11,231 nt of DNA from DUVY01 sp036562755 (GTDB lineage: Bacteria; Bacillota; Clostridia; Christensenellales; DUVY01), in assembly GCA_036562755.1 (NCBI GenBank), contig DATCJN010000063.1, positions 1 through 11,231 on the forward strand, written 5' to 3'. Position numbers and translations under genes: made by a program. Shown one piece after another: positions 5,587 to 11,231 of the stretch. Position 1 is the stretch's first letter, and every line of letters starts with the position of its first letter. Under the pieces are notes generated by a model. It did not search any database, was not told where the DNA came from, and saw nothing but the letters and a program-made list of their open reading frames with translations.

Positions 5587-6436
5587 ATTTTTGCATTAAA
5601 ACTATATTTCGGTTGGCTTGGCGCAAGACAGTATCAAATGTCAGCGGAGGCATTACGCTTAAGAGCTTTTTAGCCAGCAATTTTTCTATCAATTCTTGAA
5701 CAAATTGCGCAAAGTCCAAATTGGCCTGTAAAAACCTAGACTTATCAAAAGCGCATTGGGCAAATTCTAACGCAAAATTATGAGCTTTTTCCGCGTCTAA
5801 AGACTCCTTTGGATCCAAAGCGCCCCTTATATGTTCGGCGCATATACGCATTATCTTAACCGCGTCCGAGTCGCAATAGTCAAACTCCTTGTCTTGTTTT
5901 AGCGCTTGCAGGGCTTGCTGGTATTGTTTTAACTGTAAAATGTAACATTCATAAACCGAAGGGTAAATACTTGAATAAACTTTGCCCTTTGATAACTCGT
6001 TGAGAATGTTCTGAATTAATTCCGCTAGACCCTGGGCGGTTTTTTCGCCATCAGAGTTTAGCTTTAAAGCGCGCTCATAAACCATAGGCAGCCTTCCCGC
6101 CGCGATAGGTTCGCGTTTTTGCAGTCGCTCCGTTTCAAGATTGGTTATTCTATAGTTAATGGAAGCGCCGCAGGTATTTTGGGTGATTTGTTCCAACGAA
6201 TAAGTATATGGGGTAACAAAGCAGTTGTTGTCGATAAATATTTTGTCTATTAAGCCGAGTCCGGCTTCCAGCGAGGCGTTTAGCAGCATCTCAAAATGGA
6301 CTTTAAATCTGTCCAGCGCCTGAATCCGCGCTTGTCCATTCTGCGCGATCGCCAAAGTTACGCAATGCTCTTTAAAAATCCTAGCATAGAAAATGTTAAG
6401 CTCAAGCGAATTTTTTATGAATTGCTCTCTTGTCAT
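5585..6436 (-). CDS. DUF2935 family protein, helical and ferritin-like, function unknown
   Basis: The 283-residue protein is almost entirely alpha-helical and shows the two-part DUF2935 pattern. The first half opens with Ser-Leu-Glu-Leu-Asn-Ile-Phe and Lys-Glu-His (Glu23-His24). The second half carries the related Arg-Ile-Cys-Ala-Glu-His-Ile-Arg-Gly-Ala-Leu-Asp-Pro-Lys-Glu motif. Each half is expected to form a four-helix bundle. The repeated Glu-x(n)-Glu-His pattern suggests metal binding, but no reaction is established for the family. There is no signal peptide or membrane span, so it is cytoplasmic. Members are common in endospore-forming Bacillota, but nothing here ties it to sporulation directly. 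The start ATG follows an unusually G-rich GGGGGCGG, two bases away, instead of a normal GGAGG; a TATAAT box lies at 6466-6471. It is probably a single-gene transcript. Confidence 0.82.
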   Translation of the reverse strand: MTREQFIKNSLELNIFYARIFKEHCVTLAIAQNGQARIQALDRFKVHFEMLLNASLEAGLGLIDKIFIDNNCFVTPYTYSLEQITQNTCGASINYRITNLETERLQKREPIAAGRLPMVYERALKLNSDGEKTAQGLAELIQNILNELSKGKVYSSIYPSVYECYILQLKQYQQALQALKQDKEFDYCDSDAVKIMRICAEHIRGALDPKESLDAEKAHNFALEFAQCAFDKSRFLQANLDFAQFVQELIEKLLAKKLLSVMPPLTFDTVLRQANRNIVLMQK

Positions 6437-6465
6437 ATCCGCCCCCGTTTTTTTAAATTTGTTAT

Positions 6466-6471
6466 ATTATA
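6466..6471 (-). promoter_or_regulatory. Probable -10 box of the DUF2935 gene
   Basis: TATAAT on the minus strand lies 29 bases before the ATG in the 60-bp gap after vanW. No clear -35 is seen 17 bases upstream. Transcription from about 6459 would give a leader of about 22 bases containing GGGGGCGG. No terminator is visible between the vanW stop and this box, so read-through from vanW may add to expression. Confidence 0.5.
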
Positions 6472-6496
6472 TTCCTAAAAAACAGGGGGTATGAGC

Positions 6497-7861
6497 TTAC
6501 CTTAGAATATCCTCTAGGCCTTTGAAAATCTTGGATAAATCAAACAAATCGTCGCTGGCTTGATCTTGTTTTTCCTCTTCGGGCGGAGGCGTCAAAACGC
6601 CTTCTACGATTATTCCTTTTTGAGGCGCGTAGTTATCGCTTCTGATTTTTACTTCTTTGATTAAGGTGTCGCCGCTGTAATATCTTAGATAACCCTCGCT
6701 TATCATTCCGTCTTTGGGCGGCTGCAAGATATGCGTTTGGCCTTTGTATTTGACATATTCGGAATATTTACCCTCGTAGTCAAGTATTCTTTCGCTTCCC
6801 TGCGAGGGTATGCGAGATAAAATCTTATAGCGCCGTGTAATCCTGTAAGGCATTTTTTGCCCGTAAATTTCCACATAGACTCTGTTTTGGGTGCAATAGC
6901 TGTGAATATAGATATTTCTGCCCGTGTTGTTTCTGAATTTTAAATCGCTCCAACTGCCGTTTACCATAGCGTCAAACGACGGCTCTATGTAATTAACCCT
7001 AAGGCTGTGGTTGTTAGCCGAAATTATTTCCATATCCGCCAAAAGCGCGGCGTTATAAATGGTGGTGGATGCTTGGCATACTCCGCCGCCTATGCCTTGC
7101 TCGTACCGTCCGCCCAAAATAATCTTGGCTTCCACAAAGCCATTAGACGCGGTTCTTGGGCCTACCACTTTATTAAACGAGACTATCTCGCCGTGTTTTA
7201 CCACTAGCCCGTCAAATCTTTTCATAGCAAGCTGTATGTTGTGCTTTCTGCCCGGCGAAGAGAAGGAATAGTCGGTGGAAAACCGCGCTCTTAAATAAGT
7301 CTCTTCCTTTAAATAATCGGCCGTAATGCTGGGCGGCACGGGCAAAGTCTTGACGGTTACTCTGATAGAGGTATCTTTTATAATTTTGTTATATATGTCG
7401 TCGAACAGCTGTTGTATGTCGGCGGTATAACCGTTTTTTTCTTTTATTATGGCGAACTTTACATCGTTATTCGGCCTAAAGATGATTTTAGCGTCCTGCG
7501 GAGGCGTGTAAACATTTAATATCAACCACCTCTCTATGTCGTCGTTCAGCCCAGCGAACATAAACTTAAACGCGTCGTAACTTGACCAGCCCTGAGATTT
7601 TATCAGTTTTAGCATTTCTACCTTTTTGCTAAACTCAGACGACCTATGAAACTTTTGCTCTTGGTATTTGTGCGTAAAGACTTTGGACTGGACTTTATAT
7701 TTTTGAGGATAGAAGGTCGCGCTTTTTTGATCGTAAACAATAGTTATCTTGGGGGAGTTGTTGGAAATATCTGCCAAAGCCTTGAAAAAATGACAAGTGC
7801 TTGCGTTTACCGCAAGCACTAGCAAAAATATGGCGATTATTTGTTTTAACCTGTTTTTCAT
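6497..7861 (-). CDS. Exported VanW-family protein with PG_binding_4 and G5-like domains
   Basis: The 454-residue protein has a signal peptide or N-terminal anchor (about 7-30). A long extracellular region follows, whose part around 125-185 (Asn-Gly-Tyr-Thr-Ala-Asp at 143-148) resembles the PG_binding_4 domain seen before VanW in YoaR-like proteins. The VanW domain (about 205-330) has the typical Ser-Phe-Asn-x-Val-Val-Gly-Pro-Arg-Thr (228-237) and Gly-Gly-Gly-Val-Cys-Gln-x-Ser-Thr-Thr (258-267, Cys262). A region around 340-425 resembles a G5 domain, and the tail is Pro- and Glu-rich. VanW is named from vancomycin-resistance clusters, but its reaction is unknown and most copies, like this one, are not linked to resistance; a cell-wall role is likely. 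Its ATG overlaps the stop of the PHP gene (ATGA), with GAGG (7867-7870) inside that gene, so the two are translationally coupled. Confidence 0.88.
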   Translation of the reverse strand: MKNRLKQIIAIFLLVLAVNASTCHFFKALADISNNSPKITIVYDQKSATFYPQKYKVQSKVFTHKYQEQKFHRSSEFSKKVEMLKLIKSQGWSSYDAFKFMFAGLNDDIERWLILNVYTPPQDAKIIFRPNNDVKFAIIKEKNGYTADIQQLFDDIYNKIIKDTSIRVTVKTLPVPPSITADYLKEETYLRARFSTDYSFSSPGRKHNIQLAMKRFDGLVVKHGEIVSFNKVVGPRTASNGFVEAKIILGGRYEQGIGGGVCQASTTIYNAALLADMEIISANNHSLRVNYIEPSFDAMVNGSWSDLKFRNNTGRNIYIHSYCTQNRVYVEIYGQKMPYRITRRYKILSRIPSQGSERILDYEGKYSEYVKYKGQTHILQPPKDGMISEGYLRYYSGDTLIKEVKIRSDNYAPQKGIIVEGVLTPPPEEEKQDQASDDLFDLSKIFKGLEDILR

Positions 7862-8673
7862 CGCAGCCTCAAGACTTCTATCGTTTTAGGTTCGGTTTCA
7901 AAATTAGTTAATGGGTTGTCGTATATATTATGCGTATCGCTGCCGTTTGTATTAATAAGATTATATTTTTTTGCAAGTACCAAGCAAAAATTTATAGTGT
8001 TTTTACTATGCGTAGAATAATAACTTTCTATGCCCCCAAGTCCCGCGTCGGCTAACTTTTTTACGAGTTTTTCCAGCTCGCCGTTATCCATTTCCAGCCT
8101 GCCCGGATGCGCCAAAACGGACACTCCGCCGCTTCGGTTGATAATATCTATAGCTTCGCGCGGGTCGTAATAAAAGAAATCCACAAACGCGGGGCACCCC
8201 GGTTCTAAATATAAGTCAAAGGCTTCGTCTTTAGACTTCGTATAGCCTTTTGCCGTCATGAGCCTGGCTATATGGTATCTAGAAACCGAATTGGTTTTGT
8301 ATTTTTGAATTATCTCCTCGTAAGAGAGATTAAAGCCTAGATTATTTAGCTTATCTATTATCATAAGCATGCGTTTTTTACGTGCTTGAGCGAGCTTAGC
8401 TAACTCTCGGGTAAGGGGATTGGATTTATCGGGCTCGACATTATAGCCTAAAATATGAATTTCTGTTTCTTTATATGTGCTAAATTCAATTCCGCTTATG
8501 GCTTTTAAATTATGTCTGGAGCATTCGTTTATAAAATCTTTGACGCCGCTCATGGTGTCATGGTCGGTCAAAGCCACCGCGTTCAGCCCCAAAGCCTTAG
8601 CCCTTTGGATATGCTCAAGATATGTCGCGTCCCCGTCCGAATTAAAGGTGTGCAAATGTAAATCGCTTAACAA
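7858..8673 (-). CDS. PHP-domain phosphoesterase (YciV/TrpH type)
   Basis: The 271-residue protein carries the complete metal-binding set of PHP phosphoesterases: Asp-Leu-His-Leu-His at 4-8, Asp13, Thr-Asp-His-Asp-Thr at 36-40, Gly-Ile-Glu at 61-63, His73, Leu-Ala-His-Pro-Gly-Arg at 187-192 and Ser-Asp-Thr-His at 245-248. An insertion of about 110 residues between the Glu63 and His189 motifs is as in YciV/TrpH relatives. Characterised members hydrolyse nucleoside 3',5'-bisphosphate or act as 5'-3' exoribonucleases on short RNA; which applies here cannot be read from the sequence. It starts with TTG at 8671-8673: no ATG or GTG is available before the domain, and the preceding in-frame codons lead back to a stop. 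Only a weak AAAGAGAG site precedes it. It lies 13 bp after cca and overlaps vanW by 4 bp, so the three genes form one operon. Confidence 0.92.
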   Translation of the reverse strand: MLSDLHLHTFNSDGDATYLEHIQRAKALGLNAVALTDHDTMSGVKDFINECSRHNLKAISGIEFSTYKETEIHILGYNVEPDKSNPLTRELAKLAQARKKRMLMIIDKLNNLGFNLSYEEIIQKYKTNSVSRYHIARLMTAKGYTKSKDEAFDLYLEPGCPAFVDFFYYDPREAIDIINRSGGVSVLAHPGRLEMDNGELEKLVKKLADAGLGGIESYYSTHSKNTINFCLVLAKKYNLINTNGSDTHNIYDNPLTNFETEPKTIEVLRLR

Positions 8674-8686
8674 TTTTTTTCTCTCT

Positions 8687-10027
8687 TTATAAGGAGTTTA
8701 TGATGCTCTTGCTATATTTTATTAATTGTTCTTTTTGGTTTTTTGTCTTTTCTTCCAAACAAGCGTCTAAGAGTCTTTCCAAAAGCGCGCCAATTTTTTT
8801 GGGCGCAAGTTCGGGAAAGGCTTTTTTAATGTCGTTGCCGTCTATATCCAGTTCTTTTATGGATTTTGGAAGATTAAGCCTTTCTATTTCTTTTTTGGTT
8901 TCCAAAAATCTAATGCTTCTGTCCGCTTTATTGGTGCCGTGCGCCAAGGTGTCCGCGCGCACCAATTGGATAAAGTCGTCTATTATGTCATAGTTTTTTA
9001 CCACGAATTTGCGCATCTTAAAAAGCTTGGTGTTTTGCAGCAAGTCGAACATATGCGCTTCTATCATTCTGACTGCCTTTTCTACCGTATGGTTAGGATA
9101 TTTTAAACCGTTTTGGCCTAATCTGTTTTTGACTATTTGAACCCCGATTTCGCTGTGGCGGTGCATGTTGCCGTATTGTTTTAAAGAAATAGGCTTGCCT
9201 ACGTCGTGAAGCAGGGCTATTAAGCGGATATTGGGCGGGGAAAGGCGGACTGTTTCTAACAGGTGGTCATAGACAGCGTATTTATGGTGCTCGGTATGCT
9301 GGTCAAAGTTAACGCTTTCTTGAAGTTCGGGGATTATATATTTCCATAGTCCCATGTCCGCGATTAACTTTAGACCTTTTATTTGCGCGTCCGTTTTTCC
9401 GTACTTAGTATCCGCTGCCAAAATTTTATCAAACTCTTGGCGTATTCTTTCTTTGGAAATATATTTAAGATTGTCTTTGTTTTTTAGCGCGCTTTGATAG
9501 GTAGCTTCGTCAATTTGATAGTCTAGCTCCGAGGCAAACCTTATCATTCTTAAAATTCTTAATCCGTCGTGTTGGAAGATTTCGGGCGAGACAGCGCGCA
9601 AAATTTTATTTTCTATATCCTGTATTCCGTTGTGGAAATCAAGAATTTTGTCTTGCTTTATATCGTAGTATAAGGCATTGCAGGTAAAGTCTCGTCGCAA
9701 GCTGTCAAGCTTGGGGTCGTCTATAAAACTGGAAGCGTAGGGCGTATGCTCGCCTGCGTGGTATAGCTCCGTTCTAAAGGGGGTGTATTCTATCTTTACG
9801 CTGTCAATAATAATAACCGAAGTATCCAAAGCGGGATTGACGATTTCGAATTTTGCGCCCTTCGGTAAATATTTTGAAATCTCGTCCGAACTTATTGCCC
9901 CGGCGGCGTCTATTTCGGTCTCGTCAATCGGCAGTTTTTGGATAAAATTTCTTACATATCCGCCTGTTATATATATAGGAAAATTAAGACTTAACGCCCA
10001 TTGCAAAAAAGCCGCAGGTATTGTCAT
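8687..10027 (-). CDS. cca: CCA tRNA nucleotidyltransferase with HD domain and altered motifs
   Basis: This class II nucleotidyltransferase builds or repairs the 3' CCA end of tRNAs. The 446-residue protein shows Gly-Gly-Tyr-Val-Arg at 22-26, Glu-Tyr-Thr-Pro-Phe-Arg at 80-85, Arg-Arg-Asp-Phe-Thr-Cys-Asn-Ala at 111-118, Leu-Arg-Ile-Leu-Arg-Met-Ile-Arg-Phe at 156-164 and Glu-Arg-Ile-Arg-Gln-Glu at 193-198. An HD domain follows, with His274-Asp275-Val-Gly-Lys. Two normally fixed sites differ. The metal-binding Asp-x-Asp reads Glu38-Ile-Asp40, and the base-selecting Glu-Asp-x-x-Arg reads His153-Asp-Gly-Leu-Arg157. All other motifs are intact, so the gene is not decayed; a specialised CC- or A-adding enzyme, or a simple lineage variant, is possible. 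The ATG has no ribosome site and follows an extended -10 box by six bases. It heads the cca-PHP-vanW operon. Confidence 0.93.
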   Translation of the reverse strand: MTIPAAFLQWALSLNFPIYITGGYVRNFIQKLPIDETEIDAAGAISSDEISKYLPKGAKFEIVNPALDTSVIIIDSVKIEYTPFRTELYHAGEHTPYASSFIDDPKLDSLRRDFTCNALYYDIKQDKILDFHNGIQDIENKILRAVSPEIFQHDGLRILRMIRFASELDYQIDEATYQSALKNKDNLKYISKERIRQEFDKILAADTKYGKTDAQIKGLKLIADMGLWKYIIPELQESVNFDQHTEHHKYAVYDHLLETVRLSPPNIRLIALLHDVGKPISLKQYGNMHRHSEIGVQIVKNRLGQNGLKYPNHTVEKAVRMIEAHMFDLLQNTKLFKMRKFVVKNYDIIDDFIQLVRADTLAHGTNKADRSIRFLETKKEIERLNLPKSIKELDIDGNDIKKAFPELAPKKIGALLERLLDACLEEKTKNQKEQLIKYSKSIINSL

Positions 10028-10033
10028 GGTATT

Positions 10034-10042
10034 AGTATAACA
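10034..10042 (-). promoter_or_regulatory. Extended -10 promoter of cca, predicted leaderless start
   Basis: The minus strand reads TGT-TATACT, AATACC and then the cca ATG. The TGn-extended hexamer lies exactly six bases before the start codon, the same geometry as at ispE, and no Shine-Dalgarno sequence is present. The -35 region is weak (TTACAC at a 19-base spacing). The predicted first transcribed base is the A of the ATG. Confidence 0.65.
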
Positions 10043-10068
10043 TTTTTGTGATATTTATGTGTAAGATA

Positions 10069-10097
10069 TTTACATAAGTATTTTTGGATGTTAGAAT
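10069..10097 (+). promoter_or_regulatory. Sigma-A-type promoter of the lipid kinase gene
   Basis: TTTACA (10069-10074), a 17-base spacer and TAGAAT (10092-10097), with TGT directly before the -10, make a good extended promoter. Transcription from about 10104 would give a leader of about 28 bases containing the AAAGGAAG ribosome site (10118-10125). It lies back to back with the cca promoter in the 104-bp divergent gap. Confidence 0.65.
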
Positions 10098-10131
10098 TTG
10101 ATTAATAAGTGGAAAATAAAGGAAGCTTATT

Positions 10132-10998
10132 ATGTATGATATTATTGTAAACTCGGCCTCAAAAAAAGGCCTAAAAGCAGCAAAAAAGATATCTAGAGAA
10201 TTATCCAGGCGCAAAATAGAATACGAATTTCATTATACTTCCTATCCTAAGCACGCTAAAGTTTTGGCCGGCGAGCTTGCCGCCGCGGGAAAAAAGAATA
10301 TTATAGGAATAGGCGGCGACGGAACCTTTCACGAAATAGTAAACGGCATTCAAAACTTAAGCGAAGTCAATCTGGGCTTTATTCCGCTAGGCAGCGGCAA
10401 TGACTTTGCCAAGACGGCCAAACTGCCCAAAAACAATCTAAAAAAAGCTCTTAAAATAATATTGGACGGCAACATCAAAAAAATCGATTATATTCAATTT
10501 GCCAACGGCACAAGGTCGCTAAACGCGGCGGGAACGGGCATGGATGTCGATGTTCTCAATAAGGCTTACGCTTTTAGAAGACTTAAAGGCTTTCCCAACT
10601 ATCTTTGGTCGTTGCTTAGAGTTTTGAAAAATTTTGAGCCGTATTACCTGACAGTTGAGACGGACGGGCAAAAAAAGACTTATGAGTGTATGATAGTATG
10701 CGTTGCCAACGGTATCTTTATCGGCGGCGGCATGAAGGTTTCGCCTTTTTCGGATTTAAGCGACGGAAAACTCAATCTGGTCGTAGTTCACAATGTTCCA
10801 AGAAAGTTATACAGAAAATACTTGCCCAAGTTCTTAACGGGAAAACACATTGGACTCTTTGCCGAGCAGTTTTTGGTGGATAAAGTTAAGGTAACTTCGG
10901 ACAAGACAATGAGAGCCCAATTAGACGGGGAAATTTATAACGATTTTAACTTTGATTGCCATGTTGTAAAAAGCGGCATTAATATGTTCAGCGCCTGA
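10132..10998 (+). CDS. Diacylglycerol kinase family lipid kinase (DagK/YegS type)
   Basis: The 288-residue cytoplasmic protein belongs to the DAGK_cat family. It has the nucleotide-binding Gly-Gly-Asp-Gly-Thr at 61-65 followed by Phe-His-Glu-Ile-Val-Asn-Gly. It also has Pro-Leu-Gly-Ser-Gly-Asn-Asp-Phe-Ala at 85-93, a Gly-Gly-Gly-Met-Lys-Val-Ser-Pro turn and Ser-Asp-Gly-Lys-Leu in the C-terminal beta domain, and Leu-Asp-Gly-Glu near the end, which carries the usual acidic residue. Length is typical. Relatives phosphorylate diacylglycerol to recycle it into phospholipids (DgkB) or other lipids (YegS), and a few make bacterial sphingolipid or undecaprenol derivatives; the exact substrate is not shown. 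The usual N-terminal Asn-Pro is Asn-Ser here (7-8), a mild deviation. AAAGGAAG lies 6 bases before the ATG. The gene stands alone, divergent from cca, and no clear terminator follows it. Confidence 0.9.
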   Translation: MYDIIVNSASKKGLKAAKKISRELSRRKIEYEFHYTSYPKHAKVLAGELAAAGKKNIIGIGGDGTFHEIVNGIQNLSEVNLGFIPLGSGNDFAKTAKLPKNNLKKALKIILDGNIKKIDYIQFANGTRSLNAAGTGMDVDVLNKAYAFRRLKGFPNYLWSLLRVLKNFEPYYLTVETDGQKKTYECMIVCVANGIFIGGGMKVSPFSDLSDGKLNLVVVHNVPRKLYRKYLPKFLTGKHIGLFAEQFLVDKVKVTSDKTMRAQLDGEIYNDFNFDCHVVKSGINMFSA

Positions 10999-11097
10999 TT
11001 AAATATTTTTATTGTAAATGCATATTATATTACCGTAAAATTTAGGGCTCAAATAAAAATAATGTCATATTTTCTCAAAAAAATTTACTTAAAAATG

Positions 11098-11126
11098 TTG
11101 ACAAGGCTAATATGATTTGGTATTAT
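11098..11126 (+). promoter_or_regulatory. Strong sigma-A-type promoter at the right edge
   Basis: A perfect TTGACA (11098-11103), a 17-base spacer and TATTAT (11121-11126) preceded by TGG form a near-consensus extended promoter, the best in the window. Transcription would begin near 11133 and leave the window. It follows 99 bp of AT-rich sequence after the lipid kinase in which I see no gene. Confidence 0.8.
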
Positions 11127-11132
11127 AACTAG

Positions 11133-11231
11133 GCTATCAAGAACGGTAGCGATTTTGGACATTGACAAGGGAATAAGAGACAAGCAAGAAAAAAACGATA
11201 GTGCGAGGTCTTTTCCTAAGAGGGAAAGACG
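11133..11231 (+). promoter_or_regulatory. Start of a structured, apparently untranslated leader or RNA gene (3' partial)
   Basis: The 99 bases after the predicted start contain no ATG and no ribosome site, and are less AT-rich than the preceding gap. A perfect 10-bp hairpin (11208-11230) pairs GTCTTTTCCT with AGGGAAAGAC, one G-U pair included, around an AAG loop. CTATC (11134-11138) can also pair with GATAG (11197-11201), closing a larger domain. This fits the 5' part of a riboswitch, T-box leader or small RNA. GATAGTG followed by AAGAGGG faintly recalls T-box Stem I, but the decisive parts lie outside the window. Confidence 0.4.

Noticed and set aside
6497..7861. Vancomycin-resistance cluster because of the VanW-family protein
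   Set aside because: No vanA/B-type ligase, vanH, vanX or vanRS gene is present. VanW-domain proteins with PG_binding_4 are common envelope proteins without a resistance role.
7778..7861. Lipoprotein signal in the VanW protein (Cys at residue 23)
   Set aside because: The residues before the Cys (Asn-Ala-Ser-Thr) do not fit a lipobox, which needs Leu at -3 and Gly or Ala at -1.
8687..10027. Decayed cca pseudogene because of altered motifs
   Set aside because: The frame is complete, the length is normal and all other catalytic and HD motifs are intact, so substitution is more likely than decay.
10032..10214. A 60-residue minus-strand frame with hydrophobic stretches between cca and the lipid kinase
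   Set aside because: It runs over the dagK promoter, ribosome site and N-terminus, has no ribosome site of its own, and its hydrophobic look comes from AT-rich DNA.
11134..11180. SAM-I riboswitch suggested by CTATCAAGAACGG
   Set aside because: Only the first few bases resemble the SAM-I start. The conserved GGAGGGACTGGCC-like core and GATGAAACC segment are missing.
11153..11231. A short open frame starting at TTG at the right edge
   Set aside because: It begins with an uncommon start codon without a ribosome site and consists mostly of Lys, Arg, Asp and Glu codons across a perfect hairpin; an RNA leader is the simpler reading.

Overview
The window looks like a chromosomal segment of an endospore-forming member of the Bacillota, most likely an uncultivated Clostridia-type lineage. 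The evidence is moderately AT-rich DNA, AAGGAG/GGAGG ribosome binding sites, and five sporulation or germination-associated proteins (SpoIIR, SleB, YpeB, a SpoIIQ-like LytM protein and a small YwmB-like protein). No insertion sequence, phage gene, tRNA, rRNA or CRISPR array is visible. Apart from the edges, every stretch is either a gene or a gap under 250 bp.

Layout. Positions 2-373 (+) hold the 3' end of an unrecognised two-helix membrane protein, closed by a terminator at 372-405. Positions 440-3294 (-) hold a tight operon transcribed spoIIR-sleB-ypeB. SpoIIR is the forespore signal that triggers processing of pro-sigma-E; SleB and YpeB are the cortex-lytic enzyme and its partner used at germination. 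ispE (3392-4237, -) lies just upstream of it. Divergent from ispE are a small YwmB-like anchored protein (4372-4824, +) and a SpoIIQ-like protein (4910-5503, +), ending at a terminator at 5558-5586. In Bacillus subtilis ywmB and spoIIQ are separated by murAA and spoIID, which are absent here. On the minus strand follow a DUF2935 protein (5585-6436) and an operon transcribed cca-PHP-vanW (10027 to 6497). A lipid kinase of the DagK family (10132-10998, +) diverges from cca. The right end has a strong sigma-A-type promoter (11098-11126) driving an apparently untranslated, hairpin-containing leader that runs off the window.

How the genes work together. SpoIIR, the SpoIIQ-like protein and possibly the YwmB-like protein belong to the engulfment-stage dialogue between forespore and mother cell. 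SleB and YpeB are made later in the forespore and stored for germination. The other genes are housekeeping: isoprenoid precursor synthesis, tRNA CCA maintenance, a PHP phosphoesterase, a cell-envelope VanW protein and phospholipid metabolism.

Main points for a second look: ispE and cca have extended -10 boxes exactly six bases before their ATG and no ribosome binding site, which predicts leaderless mRNAs. The CCA enzyme has Glu-x-Asp instead of Asp-x-Asp and His-Asp-x-x-Arg instead of Glu-Asp-x-x-Arg. SleB carries two almost identical peptidoglycan-binding repeats. A shared GT(C/T)AATAAT element precedes the three early sporulation genes. The right-edge leader may be a regulatory RNA. I did not find a convincing wholly new system.
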